A stretch of 64,000 nucleotides of DNA, from NCBI RefSeq assembly GCF_029094545.1, contig NZ_CP117835.1:2212001-2276000 (forward strand). Direction: 5' to 3'. The notes below the pieces were generated by a model. That model was not told the origin of the DNA. It did not search any database and saw nothing but the letters and a program-made list of their open reading frames with translations. The translations under genes and the position numbers were made by a program. Below, piece after piece: positions 16,904 to 25,501 of the stretch (within the stretch, counting starts at the first letter, position 1; every line of letters starts with the position of its first letter). The DNA is from Alkalihalophilus pseudofirmus. GTDB lineage: Bacteria; Bacillota; Bacilli; Bacillales; Bacillaceae_D.

Positions 16904-18103
16904 TCACGCTTTACATTCATTCCGTTTTAAATAAGCAGGAGGAGATGCTTCTCGGATAAACATAATAGCATCATAATGCTTTTGCGGTTGAACAACCATA
17001 GGAGATAGTCCTGAAAATCCTGACTCTAATAATCGCCATCTTCTCAACCACTTTTGATCTTCGTTTCCAGTTAGTGGGAGGAATAAATCCGCTTCTTTTA
17101 CCTCATAAAGAAGCGATTCTAAATGATATTGTTTTTTCTTCATATATATGTTTAAATTTACCCGTAATTGTGTGGCAAAGGTTCCGCTCCCTGCATACAA
17201 CCCAACAGTATATATATCTTCAGGGTACTTCTTTTGCAGCCAATACCCGACTGATTTAATCCCTAATGCTTTTGCGATCATCGGGCGTTTTTTTCTTATA
17301 TGAAAATTATGAGCCCATACAATGATCTTCTCACCTTTATAATAATGATTCATGAGCCACTCTAGATTCTGAAACATATGTAACCCTCTTTGAACACCTG
17401 AGGCAACATACCCTTTTAAATTCACTTGCAGCCACTGCAGCCTATTCTGCATTCCCCGCTCAATAAGTAAAAGCATCTTCTGTATTTCAGGAGTTTTTTC
17501 TCTCATTTGTTTGATTGCTAGTAAATCTAGTAAGTCTTCATAATCTTGAATGCTTTTTTTCATTTTCCTTTTTAACGGCTTTGTGATCTTAAATAATAGT
17601 TCATCTTGAAATTCAAAGTACTGTTCTTCAGCTTTTTTCATTGAGTGATATAATTCGTCATCTACGTGAGTTTTCACCCATTCTACCATGTATTCAGAGA
17701 CTAAAGGGTATGTAGGCTGAGGGTCCATTCCGCTGAGTTTGATAGACTGGGCCCATTCTTCTTGAAACAATGGCTTCATTTCTTCATTATGGTAAATATC
17801 TAATAAGGTTTCTTGGATTTGTTTATCGGGGGATAGATTTGTTAAGAACTCTTTACACAGAGTGGCTTCAAGAAGTCCGCTTTCAAGTACGACAACGTTA
17901 AACCCGTGATGTTGATGCAGGTAACGGATTAACTCTGTTTTTGTGGTAAAATAATTTCCTATTCCGTGTGAGTTTTCACCAAGGAGAATAATTCGCTTAT
18001 CTTTTATATAGCGAGCAATACATGAAAAGTCTTCGCTAGAATTGATTTCAAAAGTAGCTTTCTTCACTTCTTCGCGCCAGCTGTTTCTTTTGAGTTTTCC
18101 CAT
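16904..18103 (-). CDS. Erythromycin esterase (Ere)-family hydrolase
   Basis: 399 residues. Conserved Ere blocks are visible: IILLGENSHGIGNYF with the catalytic-region histidine (near residue 46), FNVVVLESGLLEA, LSGMDPQPTY and IIVWAHNFHIRKK. Ere enzymes open the lactone of 14-membered macrolides, but many Bacillus homologues (the succinoglycan-biosynthesis-like group) have no proven substrate. Whether this one inactivates macrolides is unknown. It lies in the accessory block with an APH-like kinase and many acetyltransferases. Confidence 0.82.
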   Translation of the reverse strand: MGKLKRNSWREEVKKATFEINSSEDFSCIARYIKDKRIILLGENSHGIGNYFTTKTELIRYLHQHHGFNVVVLESGLLEATLCKEFLTNLSPDKQIQETLLDIYHNEEMKPLFQEEWAQSIKLSGMDPQPTYPLVSEYMVEWVKTHVDDELYHSMKKAEEQYFEFQDELLFKITKPLKRKMKKSIQDYEDLLDLLAIKQMREKTPEIQKMLLLIERGMQNRLQWLQVNLKGYVASGVQRGLHMFQNLEWLMNHYYKGEKIIVWAHNFHIRKKRPMIAKALGIKSVGYWLQKKYPEDIYTVGLYAGSGTFATQLRVNLNIYMKKKQYHLESLLYEVKEADLFLPLTGNEDQKWLRRWRLLESGFSGLSPMVVQPQKHYDAIMFIREASPPAYLKRNECKA

Positions 18104-18138
18104 TATACCCTCCCCAACAGAACTCGCTTATCATTCTG

Positions 18139-18837
18139 TTATTCAGTGTGTAGTATACTTTTTGAGGTCGCAGCTTCTTTCATTAAAGAATAAAAGATTT
18201 TAGGTATTTCTGAAAGATCTTTAACAATAAAGTCCGCATCAACTTGATCCCACTCACTGTCTTTTTTCCAAATCGCTTTCATTCCAGCTTGCTGCGCTGC
18301 ATAGACATCATTATCCGGATGATCTCCTACAAAAACACTTTCAGCAGAAGCTACATTCATTCTCTCTAGTGCACTGTGAAAGATCTCCTGACTTGGCTTC
18401 TTCATCCCTTCCCATTCAGACACTACAATGACATCAAAGAACTCTTTTATACCTAGAGCTTCAATGTTATCCATTTGGAACTGTCCATAACCATTTGTGA
18501 TCATTCCTACTGGAAGCTTCATAGATTTAAGCTCTTTAAGCATTTCTATCAACCCATTGAAAGGGACGCAGTGATGTTTAAATTCACTGATATAATCTTC
18601 AAGCATGTCCTCCCACTGTAAAGCTGACAAATCGAAATCAGTGAGAAGCTGCTTATAGACTCTGTCCTTCCACACATAGCCCCGCTTATCTAATTCGATA
18701 AACCTGGAACAATACGTCTCTTTCGGGATATGTTTAAGGCCGTTATTAAGCCGATCATATTGATTTTCTATAAATGCATGAACAGAGGCATCTCTATTTA
18801 ATAAGGTTCCATCTAAATCAAAAAGGACAGCTTTCAT
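18139..18837 (-). CDS. HAD-superfamily phosphatase
   Basis: 232 residues. HAD motif I MKAVLFDLDGTLLNRD, motif II VGMITNGYGQF, motif III KKPSQEIF and motif IV VFVGDHPDNDVYAAQQAGM are all present, with a helical cap between motifs I and II. It belongs to the YfnB/PynA-like group of HAD hydrolases. Its start overlaps the end of the upstream HAD gene by 20 bases, a translationally coupled pair. Confidence 0.87.
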   Translation of the reverse strand: MKAVLFDLDGTLLNRDASVHAFIENQYDRLNNGLKHIPKETYCSRFIELDKRGYVWKDRVYKQLLTDFDLSALQWEDMLEDYISEFKHHCVPFNGLIEMLKELKSMKLPVGMITNGYGQFQMDNIEALGIKEFFDVIVVSEWEGMKKPSQEIFHSALERMNVASAESVFVGDHPDNDVYAAQQAGMKAIWKKDSEWDQVDADFIVKDLSEIPKIFYSLMKEAATSKSILHTE

Positions 18838-19525
18838 CTAGCATATCCCCCTTTCGCTCTTGCTTATTTAGCCTTCCCATTAAAATTTCTTTAACCTCCT
18901 CAACACTTTCCACTAGATACGTAGGATGACACGCCTTTAACTCTTCAAAGGATCCGTAGCCATATGTTACAGCAATTGAGTCAATGCCTATTTGATTTGC
19001 GCCGATCAAATCATGCTCCCTATCACCGATCATCACAAATTCGTCTAGCTCACAATCAGGAAAGCAATCCAGTATAAATTGAATAATTTCTGCTTTTGAA
19101 GATCTTGAACCATCTAATTGACTTCCTACGATGAGTTCAAAATAATGATCTATCGCAAAATATGTAAGGATCTTTTCAGCAAAAACGGTTGGCTTAGAAG
19201 TGGCCACTACCAATTTAAACCGCTGATTATTTAAAGTATGTAATAAGTGAGGAATACCTTCATACAGCTCATTCTCATACATCCCCGCTCTCTTAAATCG
19301 TTCCCTGTAATAATTGATTGCGGTTTGAGTATGCCACTCGTCAAAACCGCAATATTCCGAAAATGAAACGTGTAGTGGAGGACCAATAAATGGTTCAAGC
19401 TCTTCTTCATCGGGAACAGCTTTATTCATTTTCTCTAAAGCATACTGAACCGATTTAGTAATTCCTGCCTTCGGATCTGACAGTGTGCCATCTAAATCGA
19501 ATAAAACGACTTTATATGGATTCAT
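18818..19525 (-). CDS. HAD-superfamily phosphatase (phosphoglycolate-phosphatase-like)
   Basis: 235 residues. Motif I VVLFDLDGTLSDPKAGI, motif II LVVATSKPTVFAEKIL, the lysine in GSRSSKAEII, and motif IV VMIGDREHDLIGANQIG are those of the Gph/PpaX branch. The DxDGTLxDPxxGI start is typical of this subgroup, which dephosphorylates small sugar phosphates or nucleotides. Pairs with the next HAD gene. Confidence 0.87.
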   Translation of the reverse strand: MNPYKVVLFDLDGTLSDPKAGITKSVQYALEKMNKAVPDEEELEPFIGPPLHVSFSEYCGFDEWHTQTAINYYRERFKRAGMYENELYEGIPHLLHTLNNQRFKLVVATSKPTVFAEKILTYFAIDHYFELIVGSQLDGSRSSKAEIIQFILDCFPDCELDEFVMIGDREHDLIGANQIGIDSIAVTYGYGSFEELKACHPTYLVESVEEVKEILMGRLNKQERKGDMLDESCPF

Positions 19526-19571
19526 AAGTACCTCCTATTTAAAGTTCACACCTATATCTTACTATTATTTA

Positions 19572-20225
19572 CTATCGAGAAAAGTTGAAATCAAAAGGAT
19601 ATTGATCACTTTGCTGAATATGTTGTTGATTGTTGAGGACACGGGCAGCATCGATTTCTAAAAAGTAAGTCGCTTTGCTGAGCTCATCATAAAAGAAAGA
19701 AAGGAACTCCAAGTCTTTAAATAGATAAACCTCTATTTTTCTTTCACCATTACGATACGCTTCAAAGATCCGGTGGTTTCCATTAATACAATAATACTCA
19801 TTGTTAGTAAGATAATGACTTTGAATGACCATTACCGGATTTTTATGATTGGGTTTTATTTTAGCTGGACCTCTATTGATGTTACCTGGATCAACAGCAT
19901 CAATTATATTTTTCGGCGAGACTTTTATTGGCGACATGCCTTTTTCTTTAATTAAAGAAGTCGCCAGGTCAATATCTAAAGCATACTCAAAAATACCTGA
20001 TGGATAGTCTGCATAGAGAGAAAATGTTTCCTTGCCAATCGGATGAACAACTGGATAAACCTCGTTCATCTTTGATCTATTTAATAACTCTCTCCATTTA
20101 GAAGCAAGCTGCACCCCGTAACTGGATGTCTTCTCCATCTCTTTTATTCGTGATGCAAAATGAATTGAAGGGTTAAATTCACGTGATTTTCGCTCAAAGA
20201 CTTCAATCATATTCTTCAAGTCCAT
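19572..20225 (-). CDS. Unknown protein with a ParB-like NGNHR segment
   Basis: 217 residues. I do not recognise the full-length family. The C-terminal half contains NPVMVIQSHYLTNNEYYCI followed by NGNHRIFEAYRNGERKIEV, the shape of the ParB/sulfiredoxin-like fold in which a (D/N)GxHR motif binds a nucleotide. The N-terminal half is helical. There is no signal peptide. The ATG follows AGGGGGAA. A free-standing ParB-fold protein among detoxification genes is unusual; the role is unknown. Confidence 0.65.
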   Translation of the reverse strand: MDLKNMIEVFERKSREFNPSIHFASRIKEMEKTSSYGVQLASKWRELLNRSKMNEVYPVVHPIGKETFSLYADYPSGIFEYALDIDLATSLIKEKGMSPIKVSPKNIIDAVDPGNINRGPAKIKPNHKNPVMVIQSHYLTNNEYYCINGNHRIFEAYRNGERKIEVYLFKDLEFLSFFYDELSKATYFLEIDAARVLNNQQHIQQSDQYPFDFNFSR

Positions 20226-20256
20226 TCCCCCTTAATACTAGTGTAAGAAAGTTGGA

Positions 20257-20934
20257 TTACTCTTCCTCTTCTTTCTCATTAATAACTTTACCTTGTTCTT
20301 TTCTAAAAAAGAACCTGCCCATCCCTTCTACACTCACTTCCAAGGGAAAGAAATGCGCTTCTTTATCGGTGAAAAACCAGCGCCTGCCTTCTTTAACGAT
20401 AATAAACAGGCCGTGCTCATCCCCTGTTGGTGTTAATGCCTCGCTGTCCTCTTTCCAATTTGGGATACCAATTTCATTCAGCTTCCTTACAAACGGTACA
20501 ACCTCATCAACCACAATTCCGATTTCACTGATATAAAGAAGGTCCTCAATCGAGAAGCGATGATCCACTTCATTTTCTAATTCATGCCTGGCAATAAATT
20601 CTACAATATTACCGGATGGATCTTCGAAATAGAGTGCATGTGCGTTCCAGCTCTCAAAAAATACCTCATCGGCTCCATTCTCTTTATTTAATTCTACTCT
20701 TGGTTTCAGCCAAGACTTTGCTTCTTGAAATGTGTTTGAAGGAATATTTACAGCAAAGTGATAAACAGGGTTTTCCTTAGTATCAGCTTGCTTAAACGTC
20801 ACTGCACTGGTGCCTATTTGTATAACAAAGCTAGTTTGATCTTCATTCAGTAATGGAAGTTCAAGTACTTCTGAGTAGAATTGTTTTAACTCCCCTAGAT
20901 TGTTTGTTAATAATGTTATATTAGTAAATTTCAT
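20257..20934 (-). CDS. VOC (glyoxalase/bleomycin-resistance fold) protein, two domains
   Basis: 225 residues from ATG 20934, seven bases after GGAGG. The first VOC module (MKFTNITLLTNNLGELKQFY ... LYFEDPSGNIVEFIARHELE) ends with the usual GNxxEF metal-ligand strand; a second, weaker module follows (ISEIGIVVDEVVPFVRKL ... LFIIVKEGRRWFF). Arrangement resembles CatE-like or fosfomycin/glyoxalase relatives in Bacillus. The substrate is unknown. Confidence 0.8.
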   Translation of the reverse strand: MKFTNITLLTNNLGELKQFYSEVLELPLLNEDQTSFVIQIGTSAVTFKQADTKENPVYHFAVNIPSNTFQEAKSWLKPRVELNKENGADEVFFESWNAHALYFEDPSGNIVEFIARHELENEVDHRFSIEDLLYISEIGIVVDEVVPFVRKLNEIGIPNWKEDSEALTPTGDEHGLFIIVKEGRRWFFTDKEAHFFPLEVSVEGMGRFFFRKEQGKVINEKEEEE

Positions 20935-21036
20935 TAGTCTGCCTCCGTTGCATTTTATAAGGTGGGTTAGCATACTTCTCATGCAGCCCTCTTTTTACAG
21001 CATATAATCTTTTAAGGCAACTAAACACGTCGGAAG

Positions 21037-21078
21037 GTAGTAATCTTTATACAACTTTAGATGGAGAAAGATTACTAC
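21037..21078. repeat. Perfect 12-bp inverted repeat
   Basis: GTAGTAATCTTT (21037-21048) and AAAGATTACTAC (21067-21078) form a perfect stem with an 18-base loop in the 183-bp gap between two minus-strand genes. There is no T-run on either side, so it is not a normal intrinsic terminator. Confidence 0.6.
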
Positions 21079-21117
21079 GTAAGGTGAACTAATGCGTTGT
21101 TTTCAAATTAATCCGCT

Positions 21118-21873
21118 TTACTCTAGGTTAATATGATATTCAATGCATTTTATTAGCCATTCAGCTTCTGCAGCTGAGACATTTTCAGTCAGCCTTGCAG
21201 CGGAAAGAATCGGAATCCATCTTAATATATCCTCCTTAGCTAACCCGCTTTTTTGACAATACAGCTGCAGGTACAATTCCGCTAATCTTTCAGAGAAAGG
21301 TTGATATAATAAGTAGGTTCTGCAAACGTCAGCCAGGATGTCTCCAGAACTTGCATCTACCCAATCAATGATTGAAACACGATCATCCTCTGTGACTATT
21401 AAGTTAAATAAATGAAAATCTCCGTGACATAGTTTCTTTTCATAGTTCATCATTGATAGTTTTTGAAGCAGATAAGATCTTTTTTCCTGATGTAATTGAT
21501 TAGCTGCTTTTATTTTCCTAACTAATTTCGCTTCCATTGACTCAAGATTAACCGTATTCACACTATGTATCCTCTGTTGGACATCTATTGAGAGGTTGAT
21601 ATAGTCTTCTGCAAGCTCCATATTCTCCATTAGCAGCTCACCCATTGCTTTACCTTTTATATACTCCATCACAATAGCTTGCTTCTGATTAATCCGGGTA
21701 ACATCAAACACTTCAGGAACAAAGAGCCCCGCCTCGTAAGCACGCCTTTGCTTATTTGCTTCATAAGCTGCTTCTGCAGGCGGCAAGTGATCCTTGAAAA
21801 TCTTTATGATCCTTCCATCTATCAGATAGATCTCTGCTGTATTACCACTTGCAATCGGTGTCTCTAATATCAC
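21118..21873 (-). CDS. Aminoglycoside-phosphotransferase-like kinase (APH/choline kinase fold)
   Basis: 251 residues from a GTG start after GGGGG. The nucleotide-binding start is IASGNTAEIYLIDGRIIKIF; the catalytic loop LCHGDFHLFNLIV carries the Brenner motif (HGDxHxxN) and IIDWVDASSGD the metal-binding Asp. Such kinases phosphorylate aminoglycosides, macrolides, choline, homoserine or unknown alcohols. Sequence alone does not tell which; clinical APH enzymes usually have longer N-terminal lobes. Last gene of a minus-strand run beginning near 23963. Confidence 0.78.
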   Translation of the reverse strand: MILETPIASGNTAEIYLIDGRIIKIFKDHLPPAEAAYEANKQRRAYEAGLFVPEVFDVTRINQKQAIVMEYIKGKAMGELLMENMELAEDYINLSIDVQQRIHSVNTVNLESMEAKLVRKIKAANQLHQEKRSYLLQKLSMMNYEKKLCHGDFHLFNLIVTEDDRVSIIDWVDASSGDILADVCRTYLLYQPFSERLAELYLQLYCQKSGLAKEDILRWIPILSAARLTENVSAAEAEWLIKCIEYHINLE

Positions 21874-21885
21874 TTAAATCCCCCT

Positions 21886-22110
21886 CTATTTCTTAAGGTT
21901 CCTTCTTTTTATGGCCGAATTCTTCTGGTTTAAGATCACTCCGAGGATGACACGCGAAAAGAAAAATAAGGCCAACACGACAAAGACAATTACTAAACCT
22001 AATTCTTGATTACTGTAGTTTCTGAATGCATATAGTGCCATGGTAAATGCACTAATAAGTCATGAGAACAGAATCAGAGGATGAAAGTAACTGGACTTTA
22101 CTATTGTCAT
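21886..22110 (-). pseudogene. Small two-segment membrane protein broken by an in-frame TGA
   Basis: From ATG 22108-22110, which overlaps the stop of the upstream GNAT gene (ATGA), one frame runs to TAG 21886-21888 and would code for 74 residues, but codon 17 (22060-22062) is TGA. Before it comes MTIVKSSYFHPLILFS; after it LISAFTMALYAFRNYSNQEL, then a second hydrophobic segment (LVIVFVVLALFFFSRVILGV) and a basic tail. The TGA falls in the first membrane segment, where W or another hydrophobic residue is expected. Either a recent nonsense mutation or a sequence error. Confidence 0.65.
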
Positions 22111-22595
22111 ATCTTTTTCTGTAAGGAATAGATCGCTTGTTCAGCTCCAAACCGAAAGAGGATCTGCTCTTTTTTCATTCCTACTTTTTCTAACAGTCTG
22201 CATGATGCGATGTTAGCTGTTTGTGTTTCAGTAACTATTTTTGAAAGATTCAGATCATTCAGAGCGTAAGGAATAATTACCTGAAGGATTTCTGTAGCAT
22301 AGCCTCGCCCCCACCATCGAGGTAGCAGTTGATAAGATAATTCAATATTTACCCCATCATGATGAGGATCAAGAGAAGCCAATCCTATAAACTCGTCCGT
22401 TTGTTTTTCTCGGATAATCCAATAATAGGAACCACTTTTAGGTCGCTCCATTTCTTTTAAAGACGCATCAATTGTTTGAGCTTGTGGAACTCCGCCTAAA
22501 TACTTTCGAACTTCTTCACTTTTGTAAAGCTTTCTTATCTCTCTTATATCTGATCGTTGAAAAGCCCGTATGATACACCTTTTAGATTCGAGCAA
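22107..22595 (-). CDS. GNAT acetyltransferase, RimJ/RimL type
   Basis: 162 residues from TTG 22593-22595 (LESKRCIIRAFQRSD), with AAAGGATG seven bases upstream. Motif A is LPRWWGRGYATEILQVIIPY, followed by LSKIVTETQTANIASCRLLEK. The acceptor is unknown. The next gene downstream, which it overlaps by four bases, is a broken small membrane gene. Confidence 0.8.
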   Translation of the reverse strand: MLESKRCIIRAFQRSDIREIRKLYKSEEVRKYLGGVPQAQTIDASLKEMERPKSGSYYWIIREKQTDEFIGLASLDPHHDGVNIELSYQLLPRWWGRGYATEILQVIIPYALNDLNLSKIVTETQTANIASCRLLEKVGMKKEQILFRFGAEQAIYSLQKKI

Positions 22596-22618
22596 TTAGT
22601 GTCATCCTTTCAAACATA

Positions 22619-23407
22619 TTAAGCTAAGCTAAAATCAACAATGGATACCTGTGCAGCCGTCTCATAGCCTAAATCTTTATATAACCGTATAGCTGGAAGA
22701 TTATCTCCCAACACACCTAGATAAATATCAGAGGTTAACTCTATACCTAGATGCGTTAACTCACTTGTCAGCTTCTTGCCTAGACCTCTGCCTCTGTACT
22801 TTGGATGCGTATATATATTTCCGAGCTCGACATATGATCGGTCATAGAAATGAAATCCCCCGGCTGCAATGAATTGATTTTCTTCTTTCACACCATAAAA
22901 CGGACAGCGAATTAATTCCTCGCTCATAAAGAACTTCATCCCTCCCTCATGTAAAAACCTAGTTACATTTTGGAAGTCCTCTTCAATCACACGTTTACTC
23001 ATACTAGAGTCCAATAGGTTAGACTCGTCTACATGTTTCATTGACAGAAAAGTCTGTGGTGGATTTTTAAGGAGATTATGAGCTTCAAAGAGTTCAAGTT
23101 CCTTTGCGCCAAGGATGGTTCCACAGATAGCCTTATGATCTAACCCTGTGATCTCTCTTGTGAAACTCATCAGCTCTGGTAAATAGACTTCGTTTACATT
23201 GCCACAGTAAAATGAAAAAGCAGGGAATGGGAAGTCACTTAAGTAGCCTAAAACAGCTGTCAAATGCCCCTCGACATATTGACCAATAAAGAATGCACTA
23301 TCTCTTCGCTGTGTTAAATAACTGTAGAAAAGCAGGTTTTGCTCTTTATCTATTTGTTTTGTCAATTGATTAATCGTTTCTTCTACAAGCAGCTCATGTG
23401 ATACCAT
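22619..23407 (-). CDS. GNAT acetyltransferase with long N-terminal domain
   Basis: 262 residues. The C-terminal 120 residues are a clear GNAT domain: VELGNIYTHPKYRGRGLGKK (motif A), then LGVLGDNLPAIRLYKDLGY. The N-terminal half (LFYSYLTQRRDSAFFIGQYV ... GYLSDFPFPAFSFY) looks like a degenerate second GNAT-fold domain, as in two-domain GNATs. ATG after GGAGAT. Part of a minus-strand series with GNAT and DinB neighbours. Confidence 0.8.
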   Translation of the reverse strand: MVSHELLVEETINQLTKQIDKEQNLLFYSYLTQRRDSAFFIGQYVEGHLTAVLGYLSDFPFPAFSFYCGNVNEVYLPELMSFTREITGLDHKAICGTILGAKELELFEAHNLLKNPPQTFLSMKHVDESNLLDSSMSKRVIEEDFQNVTRFLHEGGMKFFMSEELIRCPFYGVKEENQFIAAGGFHFYDRSYVELGNIYTHPKYRGRGLGKKLTSELTHLGIELTSDIYLGVLGDNLPAIRLYKDLGYETAAQVSIVDFSLA

Positions 23408-23423
23408 TCGTCTTTCATCTCCA

Positions 23424-23963
23424 TTATTGATCTCGGTGTTTTTCCATCAGTTCACTCTTAAACTCTACTGATTTTCCTTTTGGAATACTCAGGCTGCTCC
23501 AACCGCTTCCCTTAATTTGTTTGGCTATGTATACGATTTGCCCTACGTGATAGGAATAATGAGCTAGCTGCCTTTCGATTGCTTCTATTACAAGATGACC
23601 TTCTCCGCGGATGTATACCTTCTTTAACAAATCTTCTTCTTTTAAACTAGTAAGTGAATTGAGCATTACTCTCCAGCCATTATCCCAATATTCGATCAAC
23701 TCAGCTTTTGAATAGGCAGCGATTTTAAATTCTTCATCGCGGTTACGCCATTCCTTTTCTCCATCTGAAGTCATAAAGTCAGTCCATCTTGAAATCATAT
23801 TTCCACTAACATGCTTGATGATTACTGCTATACTATTTGAATCATCGTTAAACGACCATAACAGCTCTTCATCAGATAATTGCTCAATCGTTTTGTCACC
23901 AAGCTCTTTTACATTGTTAAATCGAGCTGTGATTACTCTTATGTATTCTTCACTAATATTCAT
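23424..23963 (-). CDS. DinB-superfamily (DUF1572-type) protein
   Basis: 179 residues. Conserved blocks of the DUF1572 group are seen: FNDDSNSIAVIIKHVSGNM and SRWTDFMTSDGEKEWRNRD, then AHYSYHVGQIVYIAKQI near the C-terminus, supplying the histidine metal ligands. The same family is found in many Bacillus genomes; a thiol S-transferase activity is likely by fold but unproven. Third DinB-fold gene of the block. Confidence 0.83.
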   Translation of the reverse strand: MNISEEYIRVITARFNNVKELGDKTIEQLSDEELLWSFNDDSNSIAVIIKHVSGNMISRWTDFMTSDGEKEWRNRDEEFKIAAYSKAELIEYWDNGWRVMLNSLTSLKEEDLLKKVYIRGEGHLVIEAIERQLAHYSYHVGQIVYIAKQIKGSGWSSLSIPKGKSVEFKSELMEKHRDQ

Positions 23964-23991
23964 TTAGACCTCCTAGGGAACATAGCATCTT

Positions 23992-24447
23992 CTATCTCCG
24001 GGGCGATAACACTTCCATTAACCCTACTATATAATAGGCGTATTGCTGGGTATGAAGGGAATGCAGCTCCTGTTCTTTATCAAATCCAAATAACTCCTGT
24101 GGTGACTTTAGTGAATCTGCATAATGTAGATAGACGCTATAATCAACAAAGGAGGCAAAATACGTTGATTGAATTTCTTTAAATTGTTCCTCTGAAAGGG
24201 AGGCTGCGGTATATAAGTAGGTCTGATAACTTCCGCTTTGTAAAACGTTACGTGTATCTGTTTTTAACATCACTTCTGTGTATTCTTCTTCGTTTAAATA
24301 ATCTTTAGCCTGATCTACTAAGATAAGTTGTTCTTCTGATAACATTCCGCCGTTAAATGCTTTTTCCGTTTGTTGATCACATCCTGAAAAAAAACACATA
24401 CTAAGAGCCAACCCTACAAAGACGGCGACATATTTCAATACGCCCAT
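23992..24447 (-). CDS. Lipoprotein of unknown function
   Basis: 151 residues. MGVLKYVAVFVGLALSMCFF leads to the lipobox FSGC (cysteine near residue 23), followed by a polar, helical, acidic mature protein. No family recognised. Strong GGGAGGTGAGGG ribosome site. First gene left of a run of small membrane proteins. Confidence 0.75.
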   Translation of the reverse strand: MGVLKYVAVFVGLALSMCFFSGCDQQTEKAFNGGMLSEEQLILVDQAKDYLNEEEYTEVMLKTDTRNVLQSGSYQTYLYTAASLSEEQFKEIQSTYFASFVDYSVYLHYADSLKSPQELFGFDKEQELHSLHTQQYAYYIVGLMEVLSPRR

Positions 24448-24483
24448 TCCCTCACCTCCCTGACTAGTGATAACATTAATGAA

Positions 24484-24711
24484 CTATGGAGTATGTTTTT
24501 CTTTCCTTCCTCTGATTATAAGAGCTCCTGAACTTAGAATGGCGATACCTGCTATATTCATAATGATGTTTCCAAAGGTTCCGAAGCTATTAACAGTCAA
24601 ACTCAATAAGAAAGCTCCAATTAAAATAATTGGTATGCCAAAAGGAAGTTTCCCACTCGTACTCTTTCCCCATCCTTTTATACGAGTTGCTAGATAAAAA
24701 GTTCCCAACAA
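24484..24711 (-). CDS. Small membrane protein, start uncertain
   Basis: 75 residues if the TTG at 24709-24711 is used, but only a weak GAGAAA lies upstream. Two membrane segments (LPFGIPIILIGAFLLSLTV and IIMNIAGIAILSSGALII) and a basic end RGRKEKHTP. A better-placed ATG at 24725-24727, overlapping the stop of the upstream gene, begins MKKREIVG in another frame; joining that frame to this one by a single-base shift would give a more natural start. A frameshift is therefore possible. Confidence 0.5.
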   Translation of the reverse strand: MLGTFYLATRIKGWGKSTSGKLPFGIPIILIGAFLLSLTVNSFGTFGNIIMNIAGIAILSSGALIIRGRKEKHTP

Positions 24712-24723
24712 TTTCTCGTTTCT

Positions 24724-25179
24724 TCATCTAGACTCAGCCTTTAATTCCCTTCCCCCGTTTTCTCCTTTTAAAAGCAGTGATCCTGAAATCACCTGCATGA
24801 TCGGTGGAATGACAGTAAAGCAGGATGCAGCCGCTGCAAACATAAAGAGACTGCCAGACATTTTGCTGTTTTTATTTAATATGAATAAGCTCACTACAGT
24901 TAAGACTGCAGAAAGAATAAGGGCTCCAATCGGCAGGTACATATATTGATTTATGTATTGCAAAGTATCTGTTGCAAATTCATCTGGCTGGATTTGCAAG
25001 GTCCCGGATAAGGTATCACGCTGAACTTTAGGATCCATCTGATACAAGTCAATCACCACAGAACGTATACCTTGATGTTGTTCTAACGGTCCGATTGAAA
25101 GCAAAAAAACGGTTCCACCAACTAACAATCCTAACGAAATTACTGAGATAAAACGGATCATCATGTGTTTCTTATTCAT
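24724..25179 (-). CDS. Membrane protein of unknown function
   Basis: 151 residues with an N-terminal membrane anchor (MIRFISVISLGLLVGGTVFL), a roughly 55-residue extracytoplasmic loop and two further membrane segments (LPIGALILSAVLTVVSLFIL, then FMFAAAASCFTVIPPIMQVI). No family recognised. The gap to the upstream 95-residue gene is 13 bp, so they are co-transcribed. Confidence 0.7.
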   Translation of the reverse strand: MNKKHMMIRFISVISLGLLVGGTVFLLSIGPLEQHQGIRSVVIDLYQMDPKVQRDTLSGTLQIQPDEFATDTLQYINQYMYLPIGALILSAVLTVVSLFILNKNSKMSGSLFMFAAAASCFTVIPPIMQVISGSLLLKGENGGRELKAESR

Positions 25180-25192
25180 CTCATCACCTAAT

Positions 25193-25480
25193 TTACTGTT
25201 TATTTTTGTATGTATGAACTGTGAAACCCTGTACGATAAATGTGATTAAAATAAGAATCCACATCAAATCACGGTACGTTTCAAACGAATAATTTATGAA
25301 TGAGTGCGTGACTTCAATCAACAGCCACCCAATCGGCATAATTGGTAGAGCTGCCTTATACGAATGATTCAAGATGTTCTGCCCTCGTTCACTTTTCCCC
25401 TCACTGCTTCTTATAAAGGTGAAAAAGACATACAAAGCATAGAAAAAGAATGGTAATAATAATACGCCTGCAATCTTCAT
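25193..25480 (-). CDS. Small membrane protein
   Basis: 95 residues with three hydrophobic stretches (AGVLLLPFFFYALYVFFTFI, then LPIMPIGWLLIEVTHSF and LMWILILITFIVQGF) and a charged loop SSEGKSERGQ. No family recognised. It lies 21 bp downstream of the AAA ATPase gene and 13 bp before the next membrane protein, suggesting one operon. Confidence 0.68.
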   Translation of the reverse strand: MKIAGVLLLPFFFYALYVFFTFIRSSEGKSERGQNILNHSYKAALPIMPIGWLLIEVTHSFINYSFETYRDLMWILILITFIVQGFTVHTYKNKQ

Positions 25481-25501
25481 TTGTGTCCTCCAAAACTACT
25501 C

